Shown one piece after another: positions 38,050-45,730 of a stretch of 64,000 nucleotides of DNA. The DNA is from Pseudodonghicola flavimaris. Lineage in GTDB: Bacteria > Pseudomonadota > Alphaproteobacteria > Rhodobacterales > Rhodobacteraceae. The notes beneath the pieces are model-generated. The model was given only the letters and a program-made list of their open reading frames with translations. It had not been told where the DNA came from and searched no databases. Numbering within the stretch: the stretch's first letter is position 1; each line of letters begins with the position of its first letter. Position numbers and translations under genes: made by a program. Location: positions 41,379-105,378 of the forward strand of contig NZ_JASNJD010000017.1 of NCBI RefSeq assembly GCF_030164425.1, read 5' to 3'.

Positions 38050-39237
38050 ATGACCCCAAGCCACCCCCACCGCTCCCCCTGGATTGCCATTTTCGCGCTC
38101 TATGCCGCGGGGCTGGGGGCGGCAGGGCAATTCGCCAAGATGGCGGTGATCCTGCCGGAACTGGGGCGTGCCTATCCACAGGCCGGCGCCGCGCTGGGGT
38201 TCCTGATCTCGCTAATCAGCCTGATGGGAGTGCTGCTGGGGCTCGTTGCCGGGCTTCTGGTCGCGCGGATCGGGTTTCGCCGCACGCTGCTGTGGGCGCT
38301 GCTGATCGGCGCCGCGATTTCGCTGATCGAGACGCTGTTGCCGCCCTTGCCGCTGATGCTGGGGCTGCGGGTGATCGAGGGCAGCACCCACCTGGCGCTG
38401 GTGGTGGCGGCGCCGACGCTGATCGCCCAGGTGGCGCCGGACCGGATCCGCCCAGCGGCGCTGACGCTCTGGGGCACCTATTTCAGCGTCGCCTTTGCCG
38501 CCACGGCCTTTCTCGGAGTGCCGCTGGCGCGCAGTTTCGGGCCGCAGATCCTGTTTGCCCTGCACGCCGGCTGGATGATCCTGATGGCGCTGGTGCTGCT
38601 GCGGCTGCTGCCCGCCGACCGGACCCGGCCCCAGGCCAGCCCGCAGATGGCGCTGTCCCCCGCCGCGCTGCTGCGCCGGCACCTGAGCCTTTACAGCTCG
38701 GCCTTCCTGTCGGCACCGGCCTGGGGCTGGCTGTTCTACACGCTGACCTTCGTCGCCATTCTGGCGGTCTGGCCGCCGCTGCTGCCGCCGGCCACCGGTA
38801 CGCTGACCGCGACGCTGGCGCCGCTGGCGGCGATCACCGCCTCGATGACGCTGGGGGTGACGCTGCTGCGCCACTGGCCGGCGGTGCGGGTGGTAATGCT
38901 AGGCTTCGCCCTGGCGCTGGGGCTGGCGCTGATCCTGCCCTTCGCGCCGGAGAACCCCGTGCCGGTCATCGCGCTGTTCGGCGCGCTGGGGCTGGTGCAG
39001 GGCGCCAGTTTCGCCGCCATCCCGCAGTTGAACGACACCGTCGGCGACAGGGCGCTGGCCAATGGGGCACTGGCGCAGATGGGCAATCTGGGCAACATGC
39101 TGGGCACGCCGCTGATGCTGGGGGTGCTGGCGGTCGGCGGCAAACCGGCGGTGATCGCCGTTCTGGCACTCTGCTACGGGATGGCGCTGATCACCCATCT
39201 GGGCCTTGACCGGGCCCGGCGCCGTCTGCAACCCTGA
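38050..39237 (+). CDS. Major facilitator superfamily transporter
   Basis: Encodes 395 residues with about 12 membrane helices. ATG 38050 is chosen over a start 30 codons upstream because it precedes helix 1 ([15 protein letters not shown]) closely. The helix 2-3 loop has [12 protein letters not shown], an A-type motif variant, and the helix 4 region has [18 protein letters not shown]. Substrate unknown; CynX/NimT-like or drug-exporter branches are possible. Divergent from tgt, no partner gene. Confidence 0.87.
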   Translation: MTPSHPHRSPWIAIFALYAAGLGAAGQFAKMAVILPELGRAYPQAGAALGFLISLISLMGVLLGLVAGLLVARIGFRRTLLWALLIGAAISLIETLLPPLPLMLGLRVIEGSTHLALVVAAPTLIAQVAPDRIRPAALTLWGTYFSVAFAATAFLGVPLARSFGPQILFALHAGWMILMALVLLRLLPADRTRPQASPQMALSPAALLRRHLSLYSSAFLSAPAWGWLFYTLTFVAILAVWPPLLPPATGTLTATLAPLAAITASMTLGVTLLRHWPAVRVVMLGFALALGLALILPFAPENPVPVIALFGALGLVQGASFAAIPQLNDTVGDRALANGALAQMGNLGNMLGTPLMLGVLAVGGKPAVIAVLALCYGMALITHLGLDRARRRLQP

Positions 39238-39363
39238 GCCGGACGCCGCCCCGATCACCTCCTCCGCCCGCCGGGACCGCTCCCGCCCCTGCCCGCCCCC
39301 CCTTGCGCCGCCGCCGCAAACCGCTAGGGAAGCGCCCGAGTTCAGGACCGCAAAGGCAACACC

Positions 39364-40767
39364 ATGACCGATTCCGCCGCCACGCCCGCGCCGCTGACGT
39401 TCGGCTGGGAAGAATGGATCGCCCTGCCCGAACTGGGACTGCCGGCGATCAGCGCCAAGGTCGACACCGGCGCCCGCACCTCTGCCCTGCATGCCTCGGA
39501 CATCGAGATCTTCGGCCCCTCCTCCACGCCGATGGTGCGCTTTACCGTGCATCCGATTCCCGGCCGCGACGATCAGGCGATCGCCTGTTCCGCCCAGGTC
39601 ACCGACCGGCGCGAAGTGACCTCGTCGAACGGCGAATCCGAACTGCGCTATGTCATCACCACGCCGCTTGAGGTGTCCGGCCAGAGCTGGCCGATCGAAA
39701 TCACCCTGACCAACCGCGCTGGCATGGCCAGCCGGATGCTGCTGGGCCGGCAAGCACTAACCGATCACATCACCATCGCCCCCACCGAACGGCACCTGCA
39801 GCCGGTGCTGAGCTATGACGTCTACCATTCGAAGAAGGTGCGGCAGGAGGCCCCGAATCGCGCCCTGCGCATCGCCGTGCTCAGCCGCGAGGACAATTAT
39901 TCCACCCGCCGGCTGGTCGAGGCCGGCGCCGCCCGTGGCCATACGGTCGAAGTGATCGACACCACCCGCTGTTACATGGCGATCAACGCGCTGGCGCCCG
40001 AGGTCTATTACGACGGCCAGCGGCTGCCGCGCTATGACGCGGTGGTGCCGCGCATCGGCGCCTCGATCACCCAATACGGCACCGCGGTGATCCGCCAGTT
40101 CGAAACCATCGGCACCTATTGCGTCAACGGCTCTGCCGGGATCACTGCCAGCCGCGACAAGCTGCATGCGCATCAGGTGCTGGCCCGCCACAAGATCGGC
40201 ATGCCGATGACCGCCTTCGCCTCCTCGCCCAAGGACACCGGCAACCTGATCGGGCTGGTGGGCGGCGCTCCGCTGATCGTCAAGCTCTTGGAAAGCACTC
40301 AGGGCAAGGGCGTGGTGCTGGCCGAGACCAAGAAGGCGGCGGAATCGGTGATCTCCGCCTTTCGCGGGCTGCGCGCCAACTTTCTGGTGCAGCAGTTCGT
40401 CAAGGAGGCCGCCGGCGTCGACGTGCGCTGCCTGGTGATCGGCGGCAAGGTGGTGGCGGCGATGAAACGCACCGGGGCGGAGGGCGATTTCCGGTCCAAC
40501 CTGCATCAGGGCGGTCAGGCCAGCGTCACCCGCATCAGCCGCGAGGAACGCGATGTCGCCGTCCGCGCCGCCCGCGCCTTCGGGCTGAACATGGCCGGCG
40601 TCGACCTGTTGCGCAGCAGCGAGGGGCCCAAGGTTCTGGAGGTCAACTCCTCCCCCGGCTTCGAGGGCATCGAACAGGCCACCGGCAAGGATCTGATCGC
40701 CCGCCTCTATGACGAGATCGAAAGCCACGTCCGCCCCCGGCCGGTGCCACGTCGGCGCCGGGATTGA
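39364..40767 (+). CDS. Retropepsin-like protease domain fused to a RimK-type ligase
   Basis: Encodes 467 residues. Residues about 12-150 match the RimB/ATP-dependent zinc protease family (PF05618-like): [18 protein letters not shown] with Asp34 in the DTGA box, and LLGRQALTD. From about 168 there is a RimK ATP-grasp ligase with [47 protein letters not shown] and [14 protein letters not shown]. RimK adds glutamates to ribosomal protein S6; RimB trims or controls that tail in Pseudomonas. Here both functions are on one chain. Fusion is real in sequence; the shared S6 target is inferred. Confidence 0.9.
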   Translation: MTDSAATPAPLTFGWEEWIALPELGLPAISAKVDTGARTSALHASDIEIFGPSSTPMVRFTVHPIPGRDDQAIACSAQVTDRREVTSSNGESELRYVITTPLEVSGQSWPIEITLTNRAGMASRMLLGRQALTDHITIAPTERHLQPVLSYDVYHSKKVRQEAPNRALRIAVLSREDNYSTRRLVEAGAARGHTVEVIDTTRCYMAINALAPEVYYDGQRLPRYDAVVPRIGASITQYGTAVIRQFETIGTYCVNGSAGITASRDKLHAHQVLARHKIGMPMTAFASSPKDTGNLIGLVGGAPLIVKLLESTQGKGVVLAETKKAAESVISAFRGLRANFLVQQFVKEAAGVDVRCLVIGGKVVAAMKRTGAEGDFRSNLHQGGQASVTRISREERDVAVRAARAFGLNMAGVDLLRSSEGPKVLEVNSSPGFEGIEQATGKDLIARLYDEIESHVRPRPVPRRRRD

Positions 40768-40841
40768 GCCTGCCGGCCCCGGCTTGATGCCCCGCCGCGG
40801 CAACCCCATATCTTTCAGAGGTTTTTTCAGGGAATGAGTAT

Positions 40842-41732
40842 ATGAACGAGGATCTCGCGCTGGACCTTCTGTCGGGCAATATCGTCTATCTCCTGGCGGC
40901 CGCCTTTATCGTTCTCGTCATTCTCAAGGGCGTGCGCATCGTGCCCCAGTCTGAGAAACACGTGGTCGAGCGCTTCGGCCGGCTGCGCGCAGTGATGGGG
41001 CCGGGCATCAACTTCATCGTCCCCTTCCTCGATGTGGTGAAGCACAAGATTTCCATTCTCGAACGTCAGCTGCCTACCGCCAGCCAGGATGCGATCACCC
41101 GCGACAACGTTCTGGTCGAGGTCGAAACCTCGGTCTTCTACCGCATCACAGAACCGGAAAAGACCGTCTACCGGATCCGCGACATCGACGCTGCCATCGC
41201 CACCACGGTGGCCGGCATCGTCCGCGCCGAGATCGGCAAGATGGATCTGGACGAGGTGCAGTCGAACCGCGCCCAGTTGATTTCCACCATCAAGGCCTCG
41301 GTCGCCGATGCGGTCGATGACTGGGGGATCGAGGTGACCCGCGCCGAAATCCTCGACGTCAACCTGGATCAGGCGACGCGGGACGCCATGCTGCAGCAGC
41401 TCAACGCCGAACGCGCCCGCCGCGCCCAGGTGACCGAGGCCGAGGGCCGCAAGCGCTCGGTCGAGCTGCAGGCCGATGCCGAGCTCTATGCCGCCGAACA
41501 GACCGCCAAGGCCCGCCGCATCCAGGCCGAGGCCGAAGCCTATGCCACCGAGGTGGTCGCCAAGGCGATCCGCGACAATGGCATCGAGGCGGCGCAATAT
41601 CAGGTGGCGCTGAAACAGGTTGAGGCGCTGAACGCCCTCGGCAACGGCAGCGGCAAGCAGACCATCGTGGTCCCCGCCCAGGCGCTCGAGGCCTTCGGCG
41701 ATGCCTTCAAGCTGCTGAAAGGACGGTCGTGA
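40842..41732 (+). CDS. SPFH-domain membrane protein, QmcA/stomatin type
   Basis: Encodes 296 residues. An N-terminal membrane helix (about 10-28) is followed by the SPFH domain (RIVPQSEKHVVERFGR, TRDNVLVEVETSVFYRI, EVTRAEILDV) and a long helical coiled region rich in Ala, Glu and Gln (about 190-260). Forms large membrane-bound cages around quality-control factors. The downstream NfeD-like gene overlaps its stop, the standard pairing. Role in membrane protein quality control is family knowledge. Confidence 0.93.
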   Translation: MNEDLALDLLSGNIVYLLAAAFIVLVILKGVRIVPQSEKHVVERFGRLRAVMGPGINFIVPFLDVVKHKISILERQLPTASQDAITRDNVLVEVETSVFYRITEPEKTVYRIRDIDAAIATTVAGIVRAEIGKMDLDEVQSNRAQLISTIKASVADAVDDWGIEVTRAEILDVNLDQATRDAMLQQLNAERARRAQVTEAEGRKRSVELQADAELYAAEQTAKARRIQAEAEAYATEVVAKAIRDNGIEAAQYQVALKQVEALNALGNGSGKQTIVVPAQALEAFGDAFKLLKGRS

Positions 41733-42007
41733 TGATCCTTTGGGCGCTATGGTGGGTGTGGATGGCGGCGGCGCTGCTCCTCGCCATTCTGGAAATTCTG
41801 GTGCCGGGTTTCATCTTTCTCGGCTTCGCGCTGGGGGCGCTGGCGGTGGGGCTTCTGCTGGTGGCGGTCGATGTGGTGTTCTCGCTGGCGCCCCTGCTGC
41901 TGATCTTCGCGCTGTCGTCGCTGGTGGCCTGGCTGGTCCTGCGGCGGCTGTTTGCCCTGCCTGGCGGCGGCCAGACCCGGATCATCGACAAGGACATCAA
42001 CGACTGA
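41732..42007 (+). CDS. NfeD-like small membrane protein
   Basis: Encodes 91 residues from ATG 41732, overlapping the SPFH gene stop in TGATG. Two or three helices (ILWALWWVWMAAALLLAIL, GFIFLGFALGALAVGLLL, LLLIFALSSLVAWLVL) and a short tail that ends DKDIND. The usual NfeD OB-fold is missing, so this is the short membrane-only form. It works with the SPFH partner. Confidence 0.9.
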   Translation: MILWALWWVWMAAALLLAILEILVPGFIFLGFALGALAVGLLLVAVDVVFSLAPLLLIFALSSLVAWLVLRRLFALPGGGQTRIIDKDIND

Positions 42008-42099
42008 GCCCGACGCATCGGCCGCCGACCGGACACCCCCTCTGGACGGGCCGCCATGGTTTTCCTATATAATCGCTCAGGATACAGACCGAGGCCCGA

Positions 42100-42462
42100 A
42101 TGACCAATGTGACAGAACCGCTGGAAGGGGCGCCCCTGATCGCGCCCTCCACCGTGGACCACCCGCTCTACGATCAGATCGTGGATGCCTGCCGCACCGT
42201 CTATGATCCGGAGATCCCGGTCAATATCTTCGAACTCGGCCTGATCTACACCGTCGAGATCAGCCCCGAGAACGAGGTGAAGATCATCATGACCCTCACC
42301 GCCCCGGGCTGCCCGGTGGCCGGCGATATGCCCGGATGGGTGGCCGATGCGGTCGAGGCGGTGGCCGGCGTCAAGCAGGTCGAGGTCGAGCTGACCTGGA
42401 ACCCGCCCTGGGGCATGGAAATGATGTCGGACGAGGCCCGGCTGGAACTGGGCTTCATGTGA
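42100..42462 (+). CDS. sufT: SufT-type Fe-S assembly protein (MIP18/DUF59)
   Basis: Encodes 120 residues. ATG 42100 follows GAGG. The DUF59 core is clear: ACRTVYDPEIPVNIFELGL, MTLTAPGCPVAG with the active-site cysteine, and a closing VELTWNPPWGMEMMSDEAR. SufT proteins help mature [4Fe-4S] enzymes. The rest of the suf operon is not in the window; the nearest relative in function is the A-type carrier gene 315 bases downstream. Confidence 0.9.
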   Translation: MTNVTEPLEGAPLIAPSTVDHPLYDQIVDACRTVYDPEIPVNIFELGLIYTVEISPENEVKIIMTLTAPGCPVAGDMPGWVADAVEAVAGVKQVEVELTWNPPWGMEMMSDEARLELGFM

Positions 42463-42660
42463 CGCCCCGCCGGGGCCGATCGCTTATCCACAGAAAACCC
42501 GCCCCTGTCGCAAAACCTTGACGCCGCCGTTACAGCCTTGTCGACGTTGCGTTACATTGCCGCCCGAGGCTCCGCCCCGGGTCCGCCGACAGGCGCGCCC
42601 GATGCCCCCCGGGGCCCGCGCGCGGCTCAGTCCCCCCGGCACCGCGGCACCGCCCCCGAC
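42463..42660. other. Non-coding stretch before an orphan terminator
   Basis: Together with the terminator and the sufA leader this makes a 315-base gap. It contains TTATCCACAGAAAA (42484-42497), a DnaA-box-like TTATCCACA, and a TTGACG at 42518. No reading frame looks real. A short transcript ending at 42690 is possible. Confidence 0.4.
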
Positions 42661-42690
42661 AGGGCCGCCCTGCCCCGGGCGGCCCTTTTT
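42661..42690 (+). terminator. Strong intrinsic terminator between sufT and sufA
   Basis: Perfect ten-base-pair stem AGGGCCGCCC / GGGCGGCCCT with a six-base loop and a following TTTT. It lies 200 bases after the sufT stop and 88 bases before the sufA ATG, so sufA must have its own promoter. Confidence 0.88.
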
Positions 42691-42777
42691 CATCTCCCCG
42701 CTTTCGCCCCCGCACCGGTTCCCGGGGGGTTGAGCCCGCCGCTCCGCGGCCCTAGATTAATGATGAAGGAGAAACCC

Positions 42778-43170
42778 ATGTTTGGCATTCCCGGCAAGCA
42801 GGCCGTCACCATGACCCCCCGCGCCGCGGCGCAGATCGCGAAGCTGATGGAAAAGGGCGGCCACGCCGGCCTGCGCATCGGCGTCAAGAAAGGCGGCTGT
42901 GCCGGCATGGAATACACCATGGACTATGTCGACGAGGCCAGCGCCCATGACGAGGTGGTGGAACAGGACGGCGCCCGGGTGCTGATCGCCCCGATGGCGC
43001 AGATGTTCCTCTTCGGCACCGAGATCGATTATGAGGTCAGCCTGCTGGAATCGGGTTTCAAGTTCAACAACCCGAATGTGGCCGAGGCCTGCGGCTGCGG
43101 CGAGTCGATCAAATTCAAGGACGCCGCCGACCCCGCGCCCGAGACCGCGGACGGCATTCCCCGGCTCTGA
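42778..43170 (+). CDS. A-type Fe-S carrier (SufA/IscA/ErpA family)
   Basis: Encodes 130 residues. ATG 42778 follows AAGGAG; an ATG six codons earlier lies within the ribosome-binding site and is unlikely. The three ligand cysteines are in KKGGCAGMEY and in EACGCGES near the C-terminus, in the standard spacing. Carries Fe-S clusters from the assembly machine to targets. The short acidic tail (DPAPETADG) is an addition. SufA is the likeliest name, but IscA or ErpA cannot be excluded. Confidence 0.9.
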   Translation: MFGIPGKQAVTMTPRAAAQIAKLMEKGGHAGLRIGVKKGGCAGMEYTMDYVDEASAHDEVVEQDGARVLIAPMAQMFLFGTEIDYEVSLLESGFKFNNPNVAEACGCGESIKFKDAADPAPETADGIPRL

Positions 43171-43223
43171 CCGCCCTGGCGCCGCGCCCTCTGCCGCGAA
43201 AACAGGCAGGTGGCGCCGCACCT

Positions 43224-43290
43224 CTCCCTTTTTCTGGCCCGAAATATCCCGGGGGGATCGCCGCAGGCGATGGGGCCAACGCCCCCTCCT
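43224..43290 (-). repeat. Dispersed intergenic element, copy B
   Basis: Minus-strand core CCCCGGGATATTTCGGGCC followed by AGAAAAAG. Upstream of the core lie GGCGTTGGCC and the palindrome ATCGCC/GGCGAT. It follows the 2OG-oxygenase gene end in the same orientation. Confidence 0.6.
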
Positions 43291-43303
43291 CCACCGGCTG
43301 CGC

Positions 43304-44221
43304 TCACCCCGCCCCGTGCTGCAGATGCACATAGGTCTCGCGGAACCGCCGCGTCAGATGATCGCCGGCACGGATTTCACCTGTCGCGCCCGGCGTCGCC
43401 ACATTGGCGTCATGGGCCGGGTTGAAGAACAGCGGCACCGAAATCCGCTCCTCCGGGCCGCCGATCACCCTATGCTCGGTCGCCTTGATGCGGCCGCCGC
43501 TCCAGAGCTCCAGCATCTCGCCGAAATTGATCACGAAGCGCCCCGGCCCGGCGGTGACGGGCGCCCATTCGCCATCGGGCATCCGCACCTCCAGCCCCGG
43601 CGTGCCATCCGCCGCCAGCAGGGTCAGGCAGCCGTAATCGGTATGGGCGGCGATGCCGAAATCCTTCTCACCCGCCCAGTCCGGCCGCGGCGGATAATAA
43701 TTGCCGCGCAACAGCGCCATCGGTGGATCGAAGGCCGCGTCGAAGGCTGTCTCCGCCTCTCCCAGCGCCAGTGAAATCGCCCGCAGCAGATCCATCGCCA
43801 CCGCCAGCGCGTCGCAGTAATAGGCGCGGATAGTGTCGCCGAAATCCGGCAGATCCTCTGGCCAGAGGTTGGGGGCATAGACCGACAGGCCACGCGCCTG
43901 CAGCGGATGATCCGCCGGCAGCTCGTAGCCGCAGTCGAAGACCTGCTTGAAATCCGGGTTGGCCTGCGGATCCACCTGCTCCGATCCCGGTCGCCCCCAG
44001 CCCCGGTTCGATCCGGTGCGCGCCATGTCCACCGCGGCCTTGCGCGCGTCGGGCAGGCGGAAAAACGCCCGATAGGCGGCGATGGTCCCGGCCACCCGCT
44101 CCGCATCGAGCGCGGTGTTCGAAACCGTCAGAAAGCCCACCTCCGTCACCGCCCGGGCCAGCCGCGCCATTTCCCGCGAGTCCCGCGATTTCAGCTTTTC
44201 CATATCCAGATCGGCAATCAT
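43304..44221 (-). CDS. 2-oxoglutarate/Fe(II)-dependent dioxygenase, isopenicillin N synthase-like
   Basis: Encodes 305 residues. The family layout is complete: N-terminal DIOX domain (VGFLTVSNTALDAERV and AAYRAFFRLP), GNYYPPRPDW, then the jelly roll with metal ligands His and Asp in AAHTDYGCLTLL, a distal His in ATEHRVIGGPEERISVPLFF, and the 2-oxoglutarate Arg in the same stretch. ATG 44221 is chosen for the N-terminal match; the frame opens upstream. It hydroxylates an unknown small molecule, and family members act in purine, hormone or antibiotic metabolism. Confidence 0.9.
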   Translation of the reverse strand: MIADLDMEKLKSRDSREMARLARAVTEVGFLTVSNTALDAERVAGTIAAYRAFFRLPDARKAAVDMARTGSNRGWGRPGSEQVDPQANPDFKQVFDCGYELPADHPLQARGLSVYAPNLWPEDLPDFGDTIRAYYCDALAVAMDLLRAISLALGEAETAFDAAFDPPMALLRGNYYPPRPDWAGEKDFGIAAHTDYGCLTLLAADGTPGLEVRMPDGEWAPVTAGPGRFVINFGEMLELWSGGRIKATEHRVIGGPEERISVPLFFNPAHDANVATPGATGEIRAGDHLTRRFRETYVHLQHGAG

Positions 44222-44313
44222 CCCCGCTCTCCCCGTCCGGCGCCGGTTGCGCAATTGTCTCACCCTGCGACCGATGCTACGAGAGGTCCAGAGCAACAAA
44301 CAAGGGGGCGGAC

Positions 44314-45063
44314 ATGCGGCGCAAACTGGCGGCAGGAAACTGGAAAATGAACGGCACCGGCGCCGCGCTGACCGAGCTGAGCGCGCTGATCGCCGCCGAT
44401 CCCGCCCCGAAGTCGGAGATTCTGATCTGCCCGCCCGCGCCGCTGATTCACCGCGCCGCCGAGATCGCCAGCGAGACCTGCGTCCGGATCGGCGGGCAGG
44501 ATTGCCATGCCGCCCATGCCGGGGCCCATACCGGCGACGTCAGCGCGGAGATGCTGCTCGATGCCGGGGCGGCCTATGTCATCCTCGGTCACTCCGAACG
44601 CCGCAGCGATTATGCCGAAAGCGATGCGCTGGTCCGCGACAAAACCGAGGCCGCCATCGGCGCCGGACTGACCGCCATCGTCTGCGTCGGCGAGACGCTG
44701 GATCAGCGCGAAGGCGGGGCCACGCTGGACATCATAGCCGGCCAGCTGGCCGGATCGGTGCCCGCCGGGATCACCGGCGACACGCTGGTGATCGCCTATG
44801 AACCGGTCTGGGCGATCGGCACCGGCCTCGTGCCCAGCCTCGGCCAGATCGGCGAAGTTCATGATTTCATGCGCGAAAAGCTTGAGGCCCGGTTCGGCGC
44901 CGAGACCGGAAATGCGATCCGGCTGCTCTATGGCGGTTCGGTCAAGGGCAGCAACGCGGCAGAGATCTTCTCGGTCTCCAATGTCGATGGTGCGCTGGTC
45001 GGCGGCGCCAGCCTGTCGGCGCAGGATTTCCTGCCGATCATCTCGGCGCTCGACGCCGCCTGA
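44314..45063 (+). CDS. tpiA: Triose-phosphate isomerase
   Basis: Encodes 249 residues; interconverts glyceraldehyde 3-phosphate and dihydroxyacetone phosphate. RKLAAGNWKMNG gives the catalytic Asn and Lys, LGHSERR the His, and AYEPVWAIGTG the Glu with loop 6. The phosphate loop YGGSVKGSNA and GALVGGAS complete it. ATG 44314 follows AGGGGGCGG. Monocistronic by appearance. Confidence 0.97.
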   Translation: MRRKLAAGNWKMNGTGAALTELSALIAADPAPKSEILICPPAPLIHRAAEIASETCVRIGGQDCHAAHAGAHTGDVSAEMLLDAGAAYVILGHSERRSDYAESDALVRDKTEAAIGAGLTAIVCVGETLDQREGGATLDIIAGQLAGSVPAGITGDTLVIAYEPVWAIGTGLVPSLGQIGEVHDFMREKLEARFGAETGNAIRLLYGGSVKGSNAAEIFSVSNVDGALVGGASLSAQDFLPIISALDAA

Positions 45064-45120
45064 TCCCCCCGGCGGGCGCGGCCCTTTCGCCACCGCCCAG
45101 CAAACCAGCGGTTTCATCGG

Positions 45121-45146
45121 CAGATCGGCACCGCACCGCCGATCTG
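45121..45146. promoter_or_regulatory. Inverted repeat between tpiA and the Lrp-type gene
   Basis: CAGATCGGC and GCCGATCTG form nine-base-pair arms around an eight-base loop, 58 bases after tpiA. No T-run follows. It may be a weak terminator of tpiA or an operator near the Lrp gene promoter. Confidence 0.4.
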
Positions 45147-45200
45147 TCACCGCCCTCGACCTTTCCACCGGCTTTGCGCGTTTTTTCGCGGGAATGCGAT

Positions 45201-45228
45201 TTGACATGCGGGATTCGCGCATTACGCT
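45201..45228 (+). promoter_or_regulatory. Sigma-70-type promoter of the Lrp-family gene
   Basis: TTGACA at 45201-45206, 16 bases, then TACGCT at 45223-45228. The -35 is perfect and the -10 keeps three of six positions. The ATG is 26 bases after the -10. Confidence 0.5.
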
Positions 45229-45253
45229 CTGCGTGAACAGGGAAACACCGCAT

Positions 45254-45709
45254 ATGCTGGATGAAACCGATACGCGGCTGCTGGCCGCGCTGCAAAAGGA
45301 TGCGCATCTGACCGCGCAGGAGCTGGGCGAGCTTCTGAACCTCTCTCCCAGCCAGGCCGGCCGCCGCCGTCAGCGACTGGAGGCGGAGGGCTATATCGTC
45401 GGCTATGCCGCCCGGCTCGACCCGGTCAAGCTGGGGCTGCATGTCCAGGGGTTTGTCCAGGTGCTGCTGGGCACCCATGGCCAGGAGCAGGCGGCGAGCT
45501 TCGCCCGGCTGGTGCGCTCGCGCCCCGAGATCATCAGTGTCTGGACCATGACCGGCGAGGCCGATTACCTGCTCAGGGTCTATTGCGCGGATCTGCCGGC
45601 GCTGAACCGGCTGCTGCATGACATCATCCTGCCCCACCCCTCGGTTGCCCGGGTCCAGAGCCAGATCGTGATGGATCAGCTCAAACCCGACGCGCCGCTG
45701 CCCACCTGA
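45254..45709 (+). CDS. Lrp/AsnC-family regulator
   Basis: Encodes 151 residues. N-terminal HTH with DETDTRLLAALQKDAHLTAQ and LSPSQAGRRRQRLEAEGYI, then the RAM ligand domain with VWTMTGEADYLLRVYCADLPAL. ATG 45254 matches the family start. Acts as a multimer on amino-acid related genes; its own promoter is visible upstream. The CPA2 antiporter gene follows 21 bases later, so both may share a transcript. Confidence 0.93.
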   Translation: MLDETDTRLLAALQKDAHLTAQELGELLNLSPSQAGRRRQRLEAEGYIVGYAARLDPVKLGLHVQGFVQVLLGTHGQEQAASFARLVRSRPEIISVWTMTGEADYLLRVYCADLPALNRLLHDIILPHPSVARVQSQIVMDQLKPDAPLPT

Positions 45710-45730
45710 CCCCGGAAAGGAACGGTCGTT

